Assembly: GCA_947479455.1 (NCBI GenBank)
Contig: CANJZE010000016.1
Location: forward strand, 1 to 64,000
DNA length: 64,000 bases
Reading direction: 5' to 3'
Source: Bacteroidota bacterium
GTDB lineage: Bacteria > Bacteroidota > Bacteroidia > Chitinophagales > LD1
A program made the translations under genes and the position numbers. A model generated the notes under the pieces. The model made no database searches, was not told the DNA's origin, and saw only the letters and a program-made list of their open reading frames with translations. Shown here piece after piece: positions 8,308 to 16,804 of this stretch (the first letter of the stretch is position 1; each line of letters begins with the position of its first letter).

Positions 8308-9231
8308 TTACTTCATCAACTTATCATACTTGGCAGAATTGCTTGGATCGCATCTGCGCAAAACAGTAATTGCCTTTGCTTTTTCTCCCATGTCGGCTCC
8401 TGAAAAGACATTGACCAGCTCGTCACTTTTCGCTTGAAAAAAAACTGCAAGTAAAACGGCATTTGGATTGTCACGAGCAATTTTGTCTAATTTATCTAGA
8501 GCGTTTAAGATGTTTTGCCGTGCCAAAGCTGGTTTCTCATAAAAATTATCCATACCCAAATAATGATAATCGTATAAAACTTGTTTGAATGCATCATACT
8601 TGCTTGCCTGTAAATTATTAATCAGCCAATAGCGATTACGCTGTCCATCAAAAGGTTTCCAACCTTTTGAATCAGCGGCACTGGTTGGCACGTTATTCAT
8701 AATTTGTTCAGCCATTGTAAAATATTTTGCCCCTCCACCTTTAGAAAAACTTTCATAATCCATACCAATAAGCACATATGCATAAAAACCAAGAATAGAA
8801 GTGAGGTTAGAATTGTATTGCGTTACGTTAAAATCAAGCGGTTGTCCTTGTGCATAGGTGAGAATACAATCCTTATCAATAAAATTAAAGATAGGAGAGT
8901 TATAACTACTCTTGAAAACCGGGCGAGAAAGTTGCACTGTAATACTGGCACTGTAAACATCTTGTGCTGTAGGTGCCTCTAGGGTAATGAACATCGTACA
9001 CTCAATTTTTTCTTCAGCAGTAAATTGATCGTTAGTCCAGCTTTTTGAATTCATAAAGTCATTCAAAGCAGTTTGCATATTAGCGAAAACACTGGGGTCG
9101 ACTCCAACTGCTTTTTGTGAATTAATAGCCACTTGGCAGCGAAGTTCCTGTGCATTCAGAGAAACCGCTGACAACAAAAATAGAGCAAGTGCAATTAGTT
9201 CGTATCTCGTATTTCGTATTTCATATTTCAT
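8308..9231 (-). CDS. porD: DUF4835 / PorD-family protein
   Basis: A 307-residue exported protein of the DUF4835 family, which contains PorD, a protein linked to type IX secretion in Porphyromonas. A signal peptide ends at LNAQ (about residue 28), followed by ELRCQVAINSQ, the family signature. YFTMAEQIMNNVPT and GWKPFDGQRNRYWL are further family motifs. It is the last gene of a Bacteroidota-typical run (bamD-rpoZ-coaC-coaB-porD), and its ATG overlaps the coaB stop as ATGA, so translation is probably coupled. Oddly, residues 2-12 (KYEIRNTRYEL) are encoded by a TATTTCG-type tandem repeat (9199-9231), so the start of the signal peptide is repeat-derived. Confidence 0.85.
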   Translation of the reverse strand: MKYEIRNTRYELIALALFLLSAVSLNAQELRCQVAINSQKAVGVDPSVFANMQTALNDFMNSKSWTNDQFTAEEKIECTMFITLEAPTAQDVYSASITVQLSRPVFKSSYNSPIFNFIDKDCILTYAQGQPLDFNVTQYNSNLTSILGFYAYVLIGMDYESFSKGGGAKYFTMAEQIMNNVPTSAADSKGWKPFDGQRNRYWLINNLQASKYDAFKQVLYDYHYLGMDNFYEKPALARQNILNALDKLDKIARDNPNAVLLAVFFQAKSDELVNVFSGADMGEKAKAITVLRRCDPSNSAKYDKLMK

Positions 9232-9875
9232 AAACGCTTTTTCAGAATTTGGTTTACAAATGCAACAATATCTTTCGCCACTTCTTCCTTACTCTTCAAT
9301 TCAAATTTAGTAGCATTTCCTACTTTGTCAATTATAGTAACTTTGTTGGTGTCGTTTTTAAATCCCGCACCTTCATCGCGCATGGAGTTCAAAACAATAA
9401 AATCAAAATTCTTTTTCTTCAGTTTCTCTATCGCATTTTGCTCTTCATCGTTTGTTTCTAACGCAAAGCCAACAACAATTTGATTCCCCCTTTTTTGCTT
9501 TCCTAATTCCAGTGCAATGTCTTTTGTCTTCAACAACTCAATTGAAAACTCCTCTTCCTTCTTTTTAATCTTCGTTGTACTCGGAAACTTAGGCGTATAA
9601 TCAGCTACTGCGGCTGCAAACACTATAACTTCGGCTGAAGAAAAATATTGTGCGCAAGCCTCAAACATTTCTGCTGCGGTTTCAACTGCTATTTGTTTAA
9701 TAGAATTGTTTGAAGGATTCAAACTTGTAGCCCCTTTTACAAGTATTACTTCATCACCTGCTTTTGCAAATTCTTCAGCTATGGCAATTCCCATTTTTCC
9801 TGTAGAATGATTGCCAATAAATCGCACAGGGTCGATGGGCTCGTGAGTAGGACCAGCAGTAATTAAAATTTTCAT
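9228..9875 (-). CDS. coaB: Phosphopantothenate-cysteine ligase (CoaB half of CoaBC)
   Basis: About 215 residues: MKILITAGPTHEPIDPVRFI, then GNHSTGKMG, AAAVADYTPK and KIKKKEEE, the standard CoaB motifs for nucleotide and phosphopantothenate binding. It joins 4'-phosphopantothenate to cysteine in CoA synthesis. In most Bacteroidota this domain is the C-terminal half of one CoaBC protein. Here it lies in a different frame, just after the stop of coaC. I chose the ATG at 9875 over a TTG at 9884. The coaB frame stays open upstream across the coaC stop, and one extra base in a T3 run (complement of 9894-9896) would join the halves through YFRLALSSMKIL. It is thus either a true gene fission or a frameshift. 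Confidence 0.88.
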   Translation of the reverse strand: MKILITAGPTHEPIDPVRFIGNHSTGKMGIAIAEEFAKAGDEVILVKGATSLNPSNNSIKQIAVETAAEMFEACAQYFSSAEVIVFAAAVADYTPKFPSTTKIKKKEEEFSIELLKTKDIALELGKQKRGNQIVVGFALETNDEEQNAIEKLKKKNFDFIVLNSMRDEGAGFKNDTNKVTIIDKVGNATKFELKSKEEVAKDIVAFVNQILKKRL

Positions 9876-9886
9876 GGAGGACAATG

Positions 9887-10432
9887 CTAAGCGAAATAAT
9901 CTTTCAAATGCATCATAATGTGTTCCGGCTCTGCCATTCTACCATCGCCTGTTAAACCACTGGCTAGTTCACCATTTTCAACAGGAATGAGAATATTACC
10001 GTAACTAAGCAACAAATCAATATTGTGTTTCACACTCTTGTGTTTCCACATATCTAAATCCATAGCTGGAGCAAAAAACACCGGGCACTTGGCAGAAAGG
10101 TAGGTTGCCAGCAACATGTTGTCGCACATTCCTAAAGCCATCTTTGCAATAGTATTTGCCGATGCTGGAGCAATCACCATTGCATCTGCCCATAAACCTA
10201 ACTCCACATGGCTGTTCCAAGTTTCGACATTATTGGTAAAATCAGTAATCACCGGATTTTTACTAAGTGTAGAAAGTGTGAGTGGGGTTATAAACTGAGA
10301 AGCCGAAGCAGTGAGAATTACTTTCACTTCTGCTCCGGCTTTTATGAGTTGACGAATTAAAATGGCTGATTTATAAGCGGCAATTGAACCACAAACTGCA
10401 AGAACTATTTTTTTTTCTTTGAGGTTGCTCAT
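9887..10432 (-). CDS. coaC: Phosphopantothenoylcysteine decarboxylase (CoaC half of CoaBC)
   Basis: A 181-residue FMN-dependent HFCD-family flavoprotein. Landmarks are CGSIAAYKSAILIRQL, the conserved His in NSHVELGLWAD, the FMN-binding PASANTIAKMALGMCDN, and the substrate-recognition APAMDLDMW. It decarboxylates 4'-phosphopantothenoylcysteine to 4'-phosphopantetheine. Length matches the CoaC domain alone. The stop at 9887-9889 precedes coaB by 11 bases. It follows rpoZ, as in other Bacteroidota, which supports its place in the bamD operon. The split from CoaB is discussed under coaB. Confidence 0.9.
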   Translation of the reverse strand: MSNLKEKKIVLAVCGSIAAYKSAILIRQLIKAGAEVKVILTASASQFITPLTLSTLSKNPVITDFTNNVETWNSHVELGLWADAMVIAPASANTIAKMALGMCDNMLLATYLSAKCPVFFAPAMDLDMWKHKSVKHNIDLLLSYGNILIPVENGELASGLTGDGRMAEPEHIMMHLKDYFA

Positions 10433-10442
10433 AGAGCAAAAA

Positions 10443-10784
10443 TTAGTTTGCCGTTGGCTCTTCTATTACACGAACCGAAAGTTCATCGTTTTGATATTCT
10501 TTGGTAGCAAGAATTGACGCATGAGGAAGTTTTTCATAAAACTTCGAAATTTCAATCTGCTCACGGTTCTCGTGAATTTCTTCCAGGTTATCGGTATGCG
10601 ATGCAAAGTCTTCCAACTTGGAGTGCAATTCTTCTTTAATTTCTTTCGAAATCTGATTCGCTCTTCTAGAAATGGTATAAATAGCCTCGTAAACATTACC
10701 AGACTTTTTTGCCATAGCTTCCAAGTTTTGCGTTTCAATCAGCGGACTGATTTGGGTCATTTTTATTTTTTTTAGCTTATCCAT
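10443..10784 (-). CDS. rpoZ: RNA polymerase omega subunit, Bacteroidota type
   Basis: 113 residues. The core GNVYEAIYTISRRANQI, KEELHSKLEDFA and ENREQIEISKFYEKLP match the divergent omega-like subunit of Bacteroidota. It helps assemble and stabilise RNA polymerase by binding beta-prime. The ATG at 10784 overlaps the end of bamD by 8 bases; a second in-frame ATG at 10760 (MTQISPLIE) is also possible. Position between bamD and coaC is conserved in the phylum and strengthens the call. Confidence 0.85.
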   Translation of the reverse strand: MDKLKKIKMTQISPLIETQNLEAMAKKSGNVYEAIYTISRRANQISKEIKEELHSKLEDFASHTDNLEEIHENREQIEISKFYEKLPHASILATKEYQNDELSVRVIEEPTAN

Positions 10785-11940
10785 GTGACTTAAGTTTTTT
10801 GATTTGTTCGTTAGAATTATTGAAAATCCGCTCTGCCTCTTTCATGTATCGGCTGTTTGGAAAACGGTCGACAAAGGTATAATAAGTTTTCACAGTTTGC
10901 TCAAGCGTAGGAAGTTTATCCTTACTTTTTTTGTCCTCACTCATCAGAAAATTATTTTTCACAATCAGAAAATATGCCCTTTCGTTCCATTTAACCAATT
11001 GTTCAAGTTCCTTTTTATCGGTAATTAGTGATTGCTGAGCCGCAAGTTCATTAAAGAAAACACGGAAATGTTTTTCGCGCTCTTCGGGGGGTGAAACTTC
11101 TGCCCATTCATAGGCACTTTGCACCGACTCAAAATGCGATTGCGCAGCATAACTTTCTGCTTCTTTCAGCAATTTACTGCCACTGAATTTATATTTAAAG
11201 GTGTTGAAGCTTTTAACCACATTATTAAATCGCTCTGACTTACGTGAAGGAATTGAATTTTGGGCATACTTGTAACGCGCCTTCACAATCATAAACGTAA
11301 CTTTCTCCCCTTCATTAATATCCGGAAAATCGCGAAGAATATTTTCGTAAGAGGTAGCTGCCGCTTTGTAATTACTTGTTTTATAATAAAGGTCAGCAGC
11401 GTTGAGTGCCTTCTTTTCTAATTTCTTTCTCAACTTTTCTACAGCTTCATTACACTCTTTCAAATACTTGCTGTCGCTATACATGTTCAGGAACAATTCA
11501 TACGACTCCAACGCTTTGTACGTATATGTTTGGTCAAGTTCAGGCTTTGGCGAAAGCATTTGGAAACTCTTGGCGTGCATAAACAAACACTCTTCGGAAT
11601 ATTGACTGTTTGGATACAGGTCATAAAAATTTTTGAAGTGATAAGCCGAAATCATGTAATCGCCTTGCTTATAGTTAGCATATGAATACATATAGTATAA
11701 ATCCTCGGTGCTTTCGCGCCCTTTCATTAAACCAATCAACTCTTCGAAAATGGGAATGCACTTGAAATATTCCTTCTTGTTATACCAAAAAATGGCCTTG
11801 TTCTTTTTATAAACCAGGTCATTGCTCTTTAATACTTTTTCAGGTGTTTCGCAGGAAGAAGTAAAAAGCAATATCGCATATGCCACGGACAAAAGGCAAA
11901 ACTTAAAATAACGGGGGATGAATGAGCTGTAAATCTTCAT
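10777..11940 (-). CDS. bamD: Outer-membrane assembly lipoprotein BamD
   Basis: About 387 residues. The lipobox FTSSC gives a lipidated Cys, followed by ETPEKVLKSND and a row of TPR-like helices (YYMYSYANYKQGDY, YHFKNFYDLYPNSQY, YENILRDFPDINE). BamD is the essential periplasmic scaffold of the BAM complex that inserts beta-barrel proteins. At over 380 residues it is longer than the enterobacterial form (about 245), with an extra C-terminal helical part, which is common in Bacteroidota. The start at 11940 is preferred to 11967: it gives a proper signal peptide (MKIYSSFIPRYFKFCLLSV), and a TAnnTTTG promoter box (11952-11959) lies between the two. Confidence 0.85.
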   Translation of the reverse strand: MKIYSSFIPRYFKFCLLSVAYAILLFTSSCETPEKVLKSNDLVYKKNKAIFWYNKKEYFKCIPIFEELIGLMKGRESTEDLYYMYSYANYKQGDYMISAYHFKNFYDLYPNSQYSEECLFMHAKSFQMLSPKPELDQTYTYKALESYELFLNMYSDSKYLKECNEAVEKLRKKLEKKALNAADLYYKTSNYKAAATSYENILRDFPDINEGEKVTFMIVKARYKYAQNSIPSRKSERFNNVVKSFNTFKYKFSGSKLLKEAESYAAQSHFESVQSAYEWAEVSPPEEREKHFRVFFNELAAQQSLITDKKELEQLVKWNERAYFLIVKNNFLMSEDKKSKDKLPTLEQTVKTYYTFVDRFPNSRYMKEAERIFNNSNEQIKKLKSHG

Positions 11941-11951
11941 AGAAAGGGGCG

Positions 11952-11959
11952 CAAATATA
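11952..11959 (-). promoter_or_regulatory. Putative -7 box of the bamD operon
   Basis: The minus strand reads TATATTTG followed by CGCCC, an exact TAnnTTTG match. It ends 11 bases before the bamD ATG, implying a leader of about five bases or fewer. It excludes the upstream ATG at 11967. No convincing -33 TTTG is seen. Confidence 0.5.
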
Positions 11960-12074
11960 GATTTCATTTTGGTTTATAGTAATGCACTAAGCAAACGCAA
12001 AAACGGTGCAATAGTATTTTGTAACTGCAGTAAAGGTTTCGTCATAAGTATTTTTAATTTTTCTTCTTTGCCTA

Positions 12075-12857
12075 ATGAAATTAGTTGATACGCATTGCCA
12101 TCTTTATTTGCAGGAATTTGAAAATGACTTAAGTGTTTTAATTCAACAGGCGCAGCAAAATGGATTAGATAAAATTTTTCTTCCCGCAATAGATTCCGAA
12201 ACTCACGAACGATTAATCGCACTTTCAAAACTCAGCATTCAGAATTCAGAACTCAGAATTCTTCCGATGATGGGATTACATCCTTGCAGCGTTAAGGAAA
12301 ATTTCGAAAAGGAATTGAAGCTGGTTGAACAATATTTAAACAGTGAAACAAAATTTTATGCCGTTGGTGAAATTGGCTTGGATTACCACTGGGATTTAAA
12401 TTTCAAGGATGAACAACGAATTGCGTTCGAAAAACAAGTTGAAATGGCGATAGATAGAAAACTTCCAGTAGTAATTCATAGTAGAAAATCAACGCAGGAT
12501 TGTATTGATGCAGTGAACAAATTCGAAGGAAGGGTGAAAGGAATTTTTCACTGTTTCGGTGGTACGCTTGAAGAGGCAAAACAAATAATTGATTTAGGTT
12601 TTTACTTAGGCATTGGTGGAGTAATTACCTATAAGAACTCGGGTTTGAAAGAAATAATACAGCAATTAAGTTTGGAAAATTTAGTGCTTGAAACAGATGC
12701 TCCGTATTTAACTCCCGTGCCGCATCGCGGAAAACGTAACGAACCGTCATACACCAGATTGGTTTGTGAAAGCATAGCTTTAGCTTTAAACAAAACCAAT
12801 GCAGAAGTGGCAGAAGTTACTTCAAGAAATGCGCAACTTATTTTTCAAATGAATTGA
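12075..12857 (+). CDS. tatD: TatD-family metal-dependent hydrolase
   Basis: A 260-residue TIM-barrel hydrolase. Metal ligands are seen in VDTHCHLYL, AVGEIGLDYHW, VVIHSRKSTQD, IFHCFGG and LETDAPYL, all in order. TatD proteins are cytoplasmic 3'-5' DNases active on damaged or single-stranded ends. Residues about 52-63 (KLSIQNSELRIL) replace the usual short link before PMMGLHPCSV and are encoded by a GAATTCAG-type repeat (12229-12262). The active site appears unaffected. The gene points toward the tRNA-Ser and is divergent from bamD. Confidence 0.88.
   Translation: MKLVDTHCHLYLQEFENDLSVLIQQAQQNGLDKIFLPAIDSETHERLIALSKLSIQNSELRILPMMGLHPCSVKENFEKELKLVEQYLNSETKFYAVGEIGLDYHWDLNFKDEQRIAFEKQVEMAIDRKLPVVIHSRKSTQDCIDAVNKFEGRVKGIFHCFGGTLEEAKQIIDLGFYLGIGGVITYKNSGLKEIIQQLSLENLVLETDAPYLTPVPHRGKRNEPSYTRLVCESIALALNKTNAEVAEVTSRNAQLIFQMN
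12229..12262. repeat. GAATTCAG-type repeat inside tatD
   Basis: Tandem, partly palindromic copies of CAGAATTCAGAACTCAGAATTC lie in the reading frame of tatD and encode KLSIQNSELRIL. Such arrays are usually intergenic; here the array adds or replaces about a dozen residues in a loop. Confidence 0.55.
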
Positions 12858-12877
12858 TAGATTCGCGTCCCAGATTT

Positions 12878-12965
12878 AGAGAGTTGAATAGTTGGCTTAA
12901 ATTTATTCCGTTGATTATTGCTTGAAAAGCGATAAACTGAAAGATATCGAAGGGCTGAGATGAAT
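12878..12965 (+). pseudogene. Degenerate tRNA-Ser-like relic
   Basis: This stretch shares blocks in the same order with the intact tRNA-Ser 65 bases downstream: AGAGAGTTG (acceptor and first joining bases), GTTGGCTTAA versus GTGGCTTAA (D arm), GCTTGAAAAGCG versus GCTTGGAAAGCG (anticodon arm), TAAAC, and TCGAAGGG versus TCGAGGG (T arm). The anticodon stem ATTGC/GCGAT can still pair around loop TTGAAAA. The D loop is expanded and the 3' acceptor strand is lost, so it cannot be functional. It looks like a decayed duplicate, but short AT-rich similarity could mislead. Confidence 0.4.
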
Positions 12966-13029
12966 TGAAGTTGGTATTGGTGTTGACCTGGGTTTTATTA
13001 TTCGAGTTGTTCTTTTTGTTATAAAAATT

Positions 13030-13114
13030 AGAGAGTTGTCCGAGTGGCTTAAGGAGCACGCTTGGAAAGCGTGTAAACCGCAAGGTTTCGAGGGTTCGAA
13101 TCCCTCACTCTCTG
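13030..13114 (+). tRNA. tRNA-Ser (GGA)
   Basis: A complete class II tRNA. The acceptor stem is AGAGAGT/ACTCTCT with discriminator G, the anticodon stem CACGC/GCGTG encloses TTGGAAA (anticodon GGA, 13064-13066), and a long variable arm (CCGCAAGG) is present. The T arm is GAGGG-TTCGAAT-CCCTC. CCA is not encoded. Confidence 0.95.
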
Positions 13115-13312
13115 CTGTGCTGGAACTAATATCTTCCTTCCTTACGGAATTAAAATCCAATTAGGTTCAACCAATTGCGGAATGTTTTCAAGTTTTTTGT
13201 AGTAGTTATTCCTCGGTTGCAAAAAATGCGAAGTTTCAAAGCCAAGTAATGGTATGAATAATACAAATCTCTTACAAACCAGAGGAATACTTTACTAGGC
13301 TTGATTCCAGGC
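13115..13312. other. Gap between tRNA-Ser and the rplC terminator
   Basis: I see no ORF with family resemblance here. The opposite-strand ORF that crosses the tRNA (its translation contains EGFEPSKPCG) is the well-known artefact of reading tRNA-Ser backwards. Beyond the tRNA there is only AT-rich sequence. Confidence 0.5.
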
Positions 13313-13344
13313 AAAAAAAAATCCCCCGAGTACTCGGGGGACCT
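13312..13344 (-). terminator. Terminator of the rpsL-rplC operon
   Basis: On the minus strand a CCCCCGAGTACTCGGGGG hairpin is followed by a run of T (complement of the A9 run ending at 13321). It lies 40 bases after the rplC stop, so the ribosomal operon ends here and does not continue to rplD. Confidence 0.85.
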
Positions 13345-13384
13345 TTCACTTTCCTTTATCGGGAATCCTATATTACTACAGAAA

Positions 13385-13999
13385 CTACCCTTCGATGATT
13401 ACATAAGAACCTATAGCACCCGGAACTGACCCTCTGATAAGAATTAGGTTCTGGTCTGCCAATACTTTTACCACTGCAAGGTTCAATGTTTCTACGCGGT
13501 TACCGCCCATTCTTCCCGGCATACGCACTCCTTTGAATACGTGTGACGGATCAGAAGAAGCACCGATAGAACCCCCTGCACGTGCGCGGTCATGCTGACC
13601 GTGAGTCGTCATTCCCACTCCGGAAAATCCGTGGCGTTTTACAACACCCTGAAATCCTTTTCCTTTAGAAGTTCCTATTACGTTCACTAAATCTCCTTCT
13701 TCAAATGTTGTTGCAAGAACAACTTCGCCTACCGGCTTTTGAAAATCATAATCGCGAAACTCAACTACCTTCCTTTTAGGAGTTGTGCCTGCTTTTTTGA
13801 AATGCCCTTGAAGTGGCTTAGGAGTTTGTTTTTCTTTCTTGTCGTCAAATGCTAACTGCGTTGCAGTATAGCCGTCAATTTCCACAGTCTTGATTTGTGT
13901 AATTACACATGGTCCTGCTTCAATAACGGTAACAGCAGTGTGTTTTCCATTGTCAAACACACTTGTCATTCCTACTTTCTTTCCGATAATTCCTTTCAT
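13385..13999 (-). CDS. rplC: 50S ribosomal protein L3
   Basis: 204 residues with the L3 signature: [34 protein letters not shown] and [20 protein letters not shown], and a complete C-terminus. L3 binds 23S rRNA early in assembly near the peptidyl-transferase centre. It is the last gene of a minus-strand run rpsL-rpsG-fusA-rpsJ-rplC. In most bacteria rplD, rplW and rplB follow; here a terminator and then unrelated genes follow. Confidence 0.97.
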   Translation of the reverse strand: MKGIIGKKVGMTSVFDNGKHTAVTVIEAGPCVITQIKTVEIDGYTATQLAFDDKKEKQTPKPLQGHFKKAGTTPKRKVVEFRDYDFQKPVGEVVLATTFEEGDLVNVIGTSKGKGFQGVVKRHGFSGVGMTTHGQHDRARAGGSIGASSDPSHVFKGVRMPGRMGGNRVETLNLAVVKVLADQNLILIRGSVPGAIGSYVIIEG

Positions 14000-14060
14000 A
14001 CTATTTGGTTTTAGAGGAGCCGTTTGTTTTAGTGGCTCATAAATGATAAAATATTTTAGA

Positions 14061-14133
14061 GTTTGAAGTCCGAAGTCCGAAGCTGGAAGAAATACATGTA
14101 TTCACTTCTGTCTTCCGTCTACAAGCTTCCAGC
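14061..14133. repeat. GTCCGAA palindromic repeat between rpsJ and rplC
   Basis: The segment starts with tandem GAAGTCCGAAGTCCGAAGC and its left GCTGGAAG is complementary to CTTCCAGC at the right end, so it can fold into a long hairpin. The same GAAGTCCGAAGTCC motif is found inside the E1 dehydrogenase gene at 38215-38289. Confidence 0.6.
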
Positions 14134-14136
14134 TAA

Positions 14137-14442
14137 CTATGCTTTGATTTCCACTTCAACACCACTCGGAAGTTCGAGTTTCATCAATGCATCAACCGTT
14201 TTAGAAGATGACTGATAAATATCAAGCAAGCGCTTGTAAGTGCAAAGTTGGAACTGCTCCTTAGAGTTTGCATTTACGTGCGGTGAGCGAAGAACAGTAA
14301 ACACTTTACGATTAGTAGGAAGTGGCACCGGTCCGCTTACAATCGCGCCTGTGTTCTTCACTGTCTTTACGATTTTCTCGGCACTTTTGTCAACGAGATT
14401 GTGATCGTAACTCTTCAATTTAATTCTGATTCTTTGGCTCAT
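14137..14442 (-). CDS. rpsJ: 30S ribosomal protein S10
   Basis: 101 residues: [40 protein letters not shown], and [19 protein letters not shown] are the S10 family motifs. S10 belongs to the 30S head and also acts as NusE in transcription antitermination. It lies between fusA and rplC on the same strand, the standard str/S10 junction, but with repeat elements in both intergenic gaps. Confidence 0.97.
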   Translation of the reverse strand: MSQRIRIKLKSYDHNLVDKSAEKIVKTVKNTGAIVSGPVPLPTNRKVFTVLRSPHVNANSKEQFQLCTYKRLLDIYQSSSKTVDALMKLELPSGVEVEIKA

Positions 14443-14454
14443 AAAAAGAACGGT

Positions 14455-14574
14455 TTAGCCCCCATACCCCCGAAGGGGGTTTAGGGAAGGTTTATAAATT
14501 TTATTTTATCGTTTAAAAAAATCATTGCTGTTTTTGTATTTGCCTTTAAGCCCCCTTCGGGGGTTTGGGGGTTG
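14455..14574. repeat. CCCCCGAAGGGGG repeat pair between fusA and rpsJ
   Basis: Two small palindromes, CCCCCGAAGGGGG and CCCCCTTCGGGGG, lie near the two ends of this gap and are inverted to each other. The flank TTTAAGCCCCCTT (its complement AGGGGGCTTAAA) recurs in pnuC and in the adenylate cyclase gene. They could fold and affect expression between fusA and rpsJ. Confidence 0.6.
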
Positions 14575-16692
14575 TTATTGCTCTACTGCGCTGCTTCTGT
14601 TTTTACCCTGGTTCTTTGCAATAACTGCATTAGCAACACTTTCCGGTGCCGGTTGAAAACTGTGGAATTCCATTACTGATGTGGCACGACCCGAAGTCAA
14701 TGTTCTCAACTGTGTAACGTATCCAAACATTTCGCTCAATGGCACTTTCGCTTTCACTACTTGTGCATTCACCTTTGCTTCCATACCTTCGAGCAATCCT
14801 CTTCTGCGGTTCAAATCACCTACTACATCTCCGGTGTTTGCTTCAGGCGTAATTACTTCCACTTTCATGATAGGTTCCAAAAGAACCGGTTTGCAAAGTT
14901 TGCCTGCCGTTCTGAAAGCAAGTTTCGCACACAACTCAAACGATAACGCATCTGAATCCACTGCGTGGAACGAACCATCAAACAAACGAACTTTCAAACT
15001 ATCTACTTCGTACCCAGCAAGCACACCTGTTTTCATAGCTTCTTTAAATCCTTTTTCAACCGGGGGAATAAATTCGCGCGGAATTGAACCTCCGAAAATA
15101 TCATTCACGAACTGTAGACCAAGGAAACCTTCATCGGCAGGACCGATTTCAATTTTAATATCGGCAAACTTACCACGACCACCCGATTGCTTTTTGTATT
15201 GCTCACGGTGCTCAATCGTTTTAGTTAAACGTTCTTTGTAGTTAACCTGAGGTGCGCCCTGATTACATTCCACATTGAACTCTCTCCGTAAACGGTCAAC
15301 AAGAATTTCCAAGTGCAACTCACCCATTCCGGCAATAATTGTCTGACCTGTTTGCTCATCGAACGATACTTTGAACGTAGGATCTTCCTCCGCCAATTTA
15401 CCAAGAGACATGCCCAATTTATCCAAATCTTTCTGTGCCTTAGGCTCAATAGCCAATGAAATAACCGGCTCAGGGAATTTCATACTTTCTAATACTACCG
15501 GATGTTTTTCTTCGCAAAGAGTATCTCCTGTGCGTATATCTTTAAATCCAACCGCTGCTGCAATATCTCCTGCTTCTACTTTCTCAACTGAGTTCTGCTT
15601 GTTAGCATGCATCTGGAACAAACGCGAGATACGTTCTTTCTTTCCGGTGCGCGTGTTCAATATATATGAACCGGCAACAAGCGTTCCCTGATAAACTCTG
15701 AAATATGCCAAACGACCTACAAATGGATCGGTAGCAATTTTAAATGCCAATGCACAAAACGGTGCATCTGTATCGGGGTGAATTTCTAATTCCGCTTCTG
15801 TATCAGGATTTGTTCCTTTAATATTCGGTTTGTCTTGCGGTGAAGGAAGAATAGCACAAACGGCATCTAACACCAATTGCACTCCCTTGTTTTTGAAAGC
15901 AGAACCACAATACATAGGAACCACCTTCTGCGCAATAACCGCTTTGCGAACAGCTACGCGAATTTCTTCGGCAGTAATTGAATTAGGGTCAGCAAAATAT
16001 TTTTCCATTAAGCGGTCGTCAAACTCCGCGACTTGCTCCAACATCTTCTCGCGGTATTCTTTCACTTCATCTAAAAGTTCTGCAGGAATAGGAACTACAG
16101 TTGATTTCATTCCTTTATCGTCTTCGCTCCAAACAATAGCTTCGTTAGTAATCAAATCAACAACGCCCTTGAAGTTTTCCTCAGCACCAAGCGGAATTTG
16201 CATAATCATTGGAGTAGAACCCAACATGGTTTGCACTTGCTTGCAAACGTTAAAAAAATCAGCTCCTGAACGGTCCATTTTATTTACAAATCCTAAACGC
16301 GCTACATTATAGTTATCAGCCAAACGCCAGTTAGTTTCTGATTGCGGCTCTACACCGTCAACAGCAGAAAACAAAAACACCAAACCGTCCAATACCCGAA
16401 GTGAACGATTCACCTCTACTGTAAAGTCAACGTGACCCGGAGTGTCAATAATGTTGATGTCATATTTCTTGTTCTGCCAATCCCAATGGCAACGGGTTGC
16501 AGCTGAAGTAATGGTAATACCACGCTCCTGCTCCTGTTCCATCCAGTCCATAGTAGCTGCACCTTCGTGCACTTCACCAATTTTGTAGTTCACACCGGTG
16601 TAATACAAAATACGCTCGGTAGTTGTTGTTTTACCCGCGTCAATGTGTGCAGCAATTCCAATATTTCTCGTATAACTTAAATCTTTTCCCAT
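14575..16692 (-). CDS. fusA: Elongation factor G
   Basis: 705 residues. G1 [15 protein letters not shown], switch residues in [11 protein letters not shown]3 DTPGHVDFT and G4 NKMDRSGA are intact, followed by domains II-V. EF-G is the GTPase that translocates tRNA and mRNA on the ribosome and, with the frr product at 25212, helps recycle it. The full length and canonical motifs suggest the housekeeping copy. It sits in the str operon order rpsL-rpsG-fusA. Confidence 0.97.
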   Translation of the reverse strand: MGKDLSYTRNIGIAAHIDAGKTTTTERILYYTGVNYKIGEVHEGAATMDWMEQEQERGITITSAATRCHWDWQNKKYDINIIDTPGHVDFTVEVNRSLRVLDGLVFLFSAVDGVEPQSETNWRLADNYNVARLGFVNKMDRSGADFFNVCKQVQTMLGSTPMIMQIPLGAEENFKGVVDLITNEAIVWSEDDKGMKSTVVPIPAELLDEVKEYREKMLEQVAEFDDRLMEKYFADPNSITAEEIRVAVRKAVIAQKVVPMYCGSAFKNKGVQLVLDAVCAILPSPQDKPNIKGTNPDTEAELEIHPDTDAPFCALAFKIATDPFVGRLAYFRVYQGTLVAGSYILNTRTGKKERISRLFQMHANKQNSVEKVEAGDIAAAVGFKDIRTGDTLCEEKHPVVLESMKFPEPVISLAIEPKAQKDLDKLGMSLGKLAEEDPTFKVSFDEQTGQTIIAGMGELHLEILVDRLRREFNVECNQGAPQVNYKERLTKTIEHREQYKKQSGGRGKFADIKIEIGPADEGFLGLQFVNDIFGGSIPREFIPPVEKGFKEAMKTGVLAGYEVDSLKVRLFDGSFHAVDSDALSFELCAKLAFRTAGKLCKPVLLEPIMKVEVITPEANTGDVVGDLNRRRGLLEGMEAKVNAQVVKAKVPLSEMFGYVTQLRTLTSGRATSVMEFHSFQPAPESVANAVIAKNQGKNRSSAVEQ

Positions 16693-16696
16693 TTTA

Positions 16697-16735
16697 TCAC
16701 CCCTCCTAACCTCCCCGAAGGGGAGGAACTTGAGA
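16697..16735. repeat. CCTCCCCGAAGGGGAGG repeat between rpsG and fusA
   Basis: A CTCCCCGAAGGGGAG palindrome with flanks ACCCCTCCTAAC. It belongs to the same G/C-rich family as the elements at 14455-14574 and 22864-22972. Confidence 0.55.
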
Positions 16736-16804
16736 GTCTCTTTTTATTTAGTGTTTTCGAATTTTTATCTCTGATTTTTTGTTCCTCCTCTCAGACACAT
16801 TGAA

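Noticed and set aside
12915-13160. Minus-strand ORF across tRNA-Ser (EGFEPSKPCG)
   Set aside because: This is the usual artefact from translating the antisense of tRNA-Ser.
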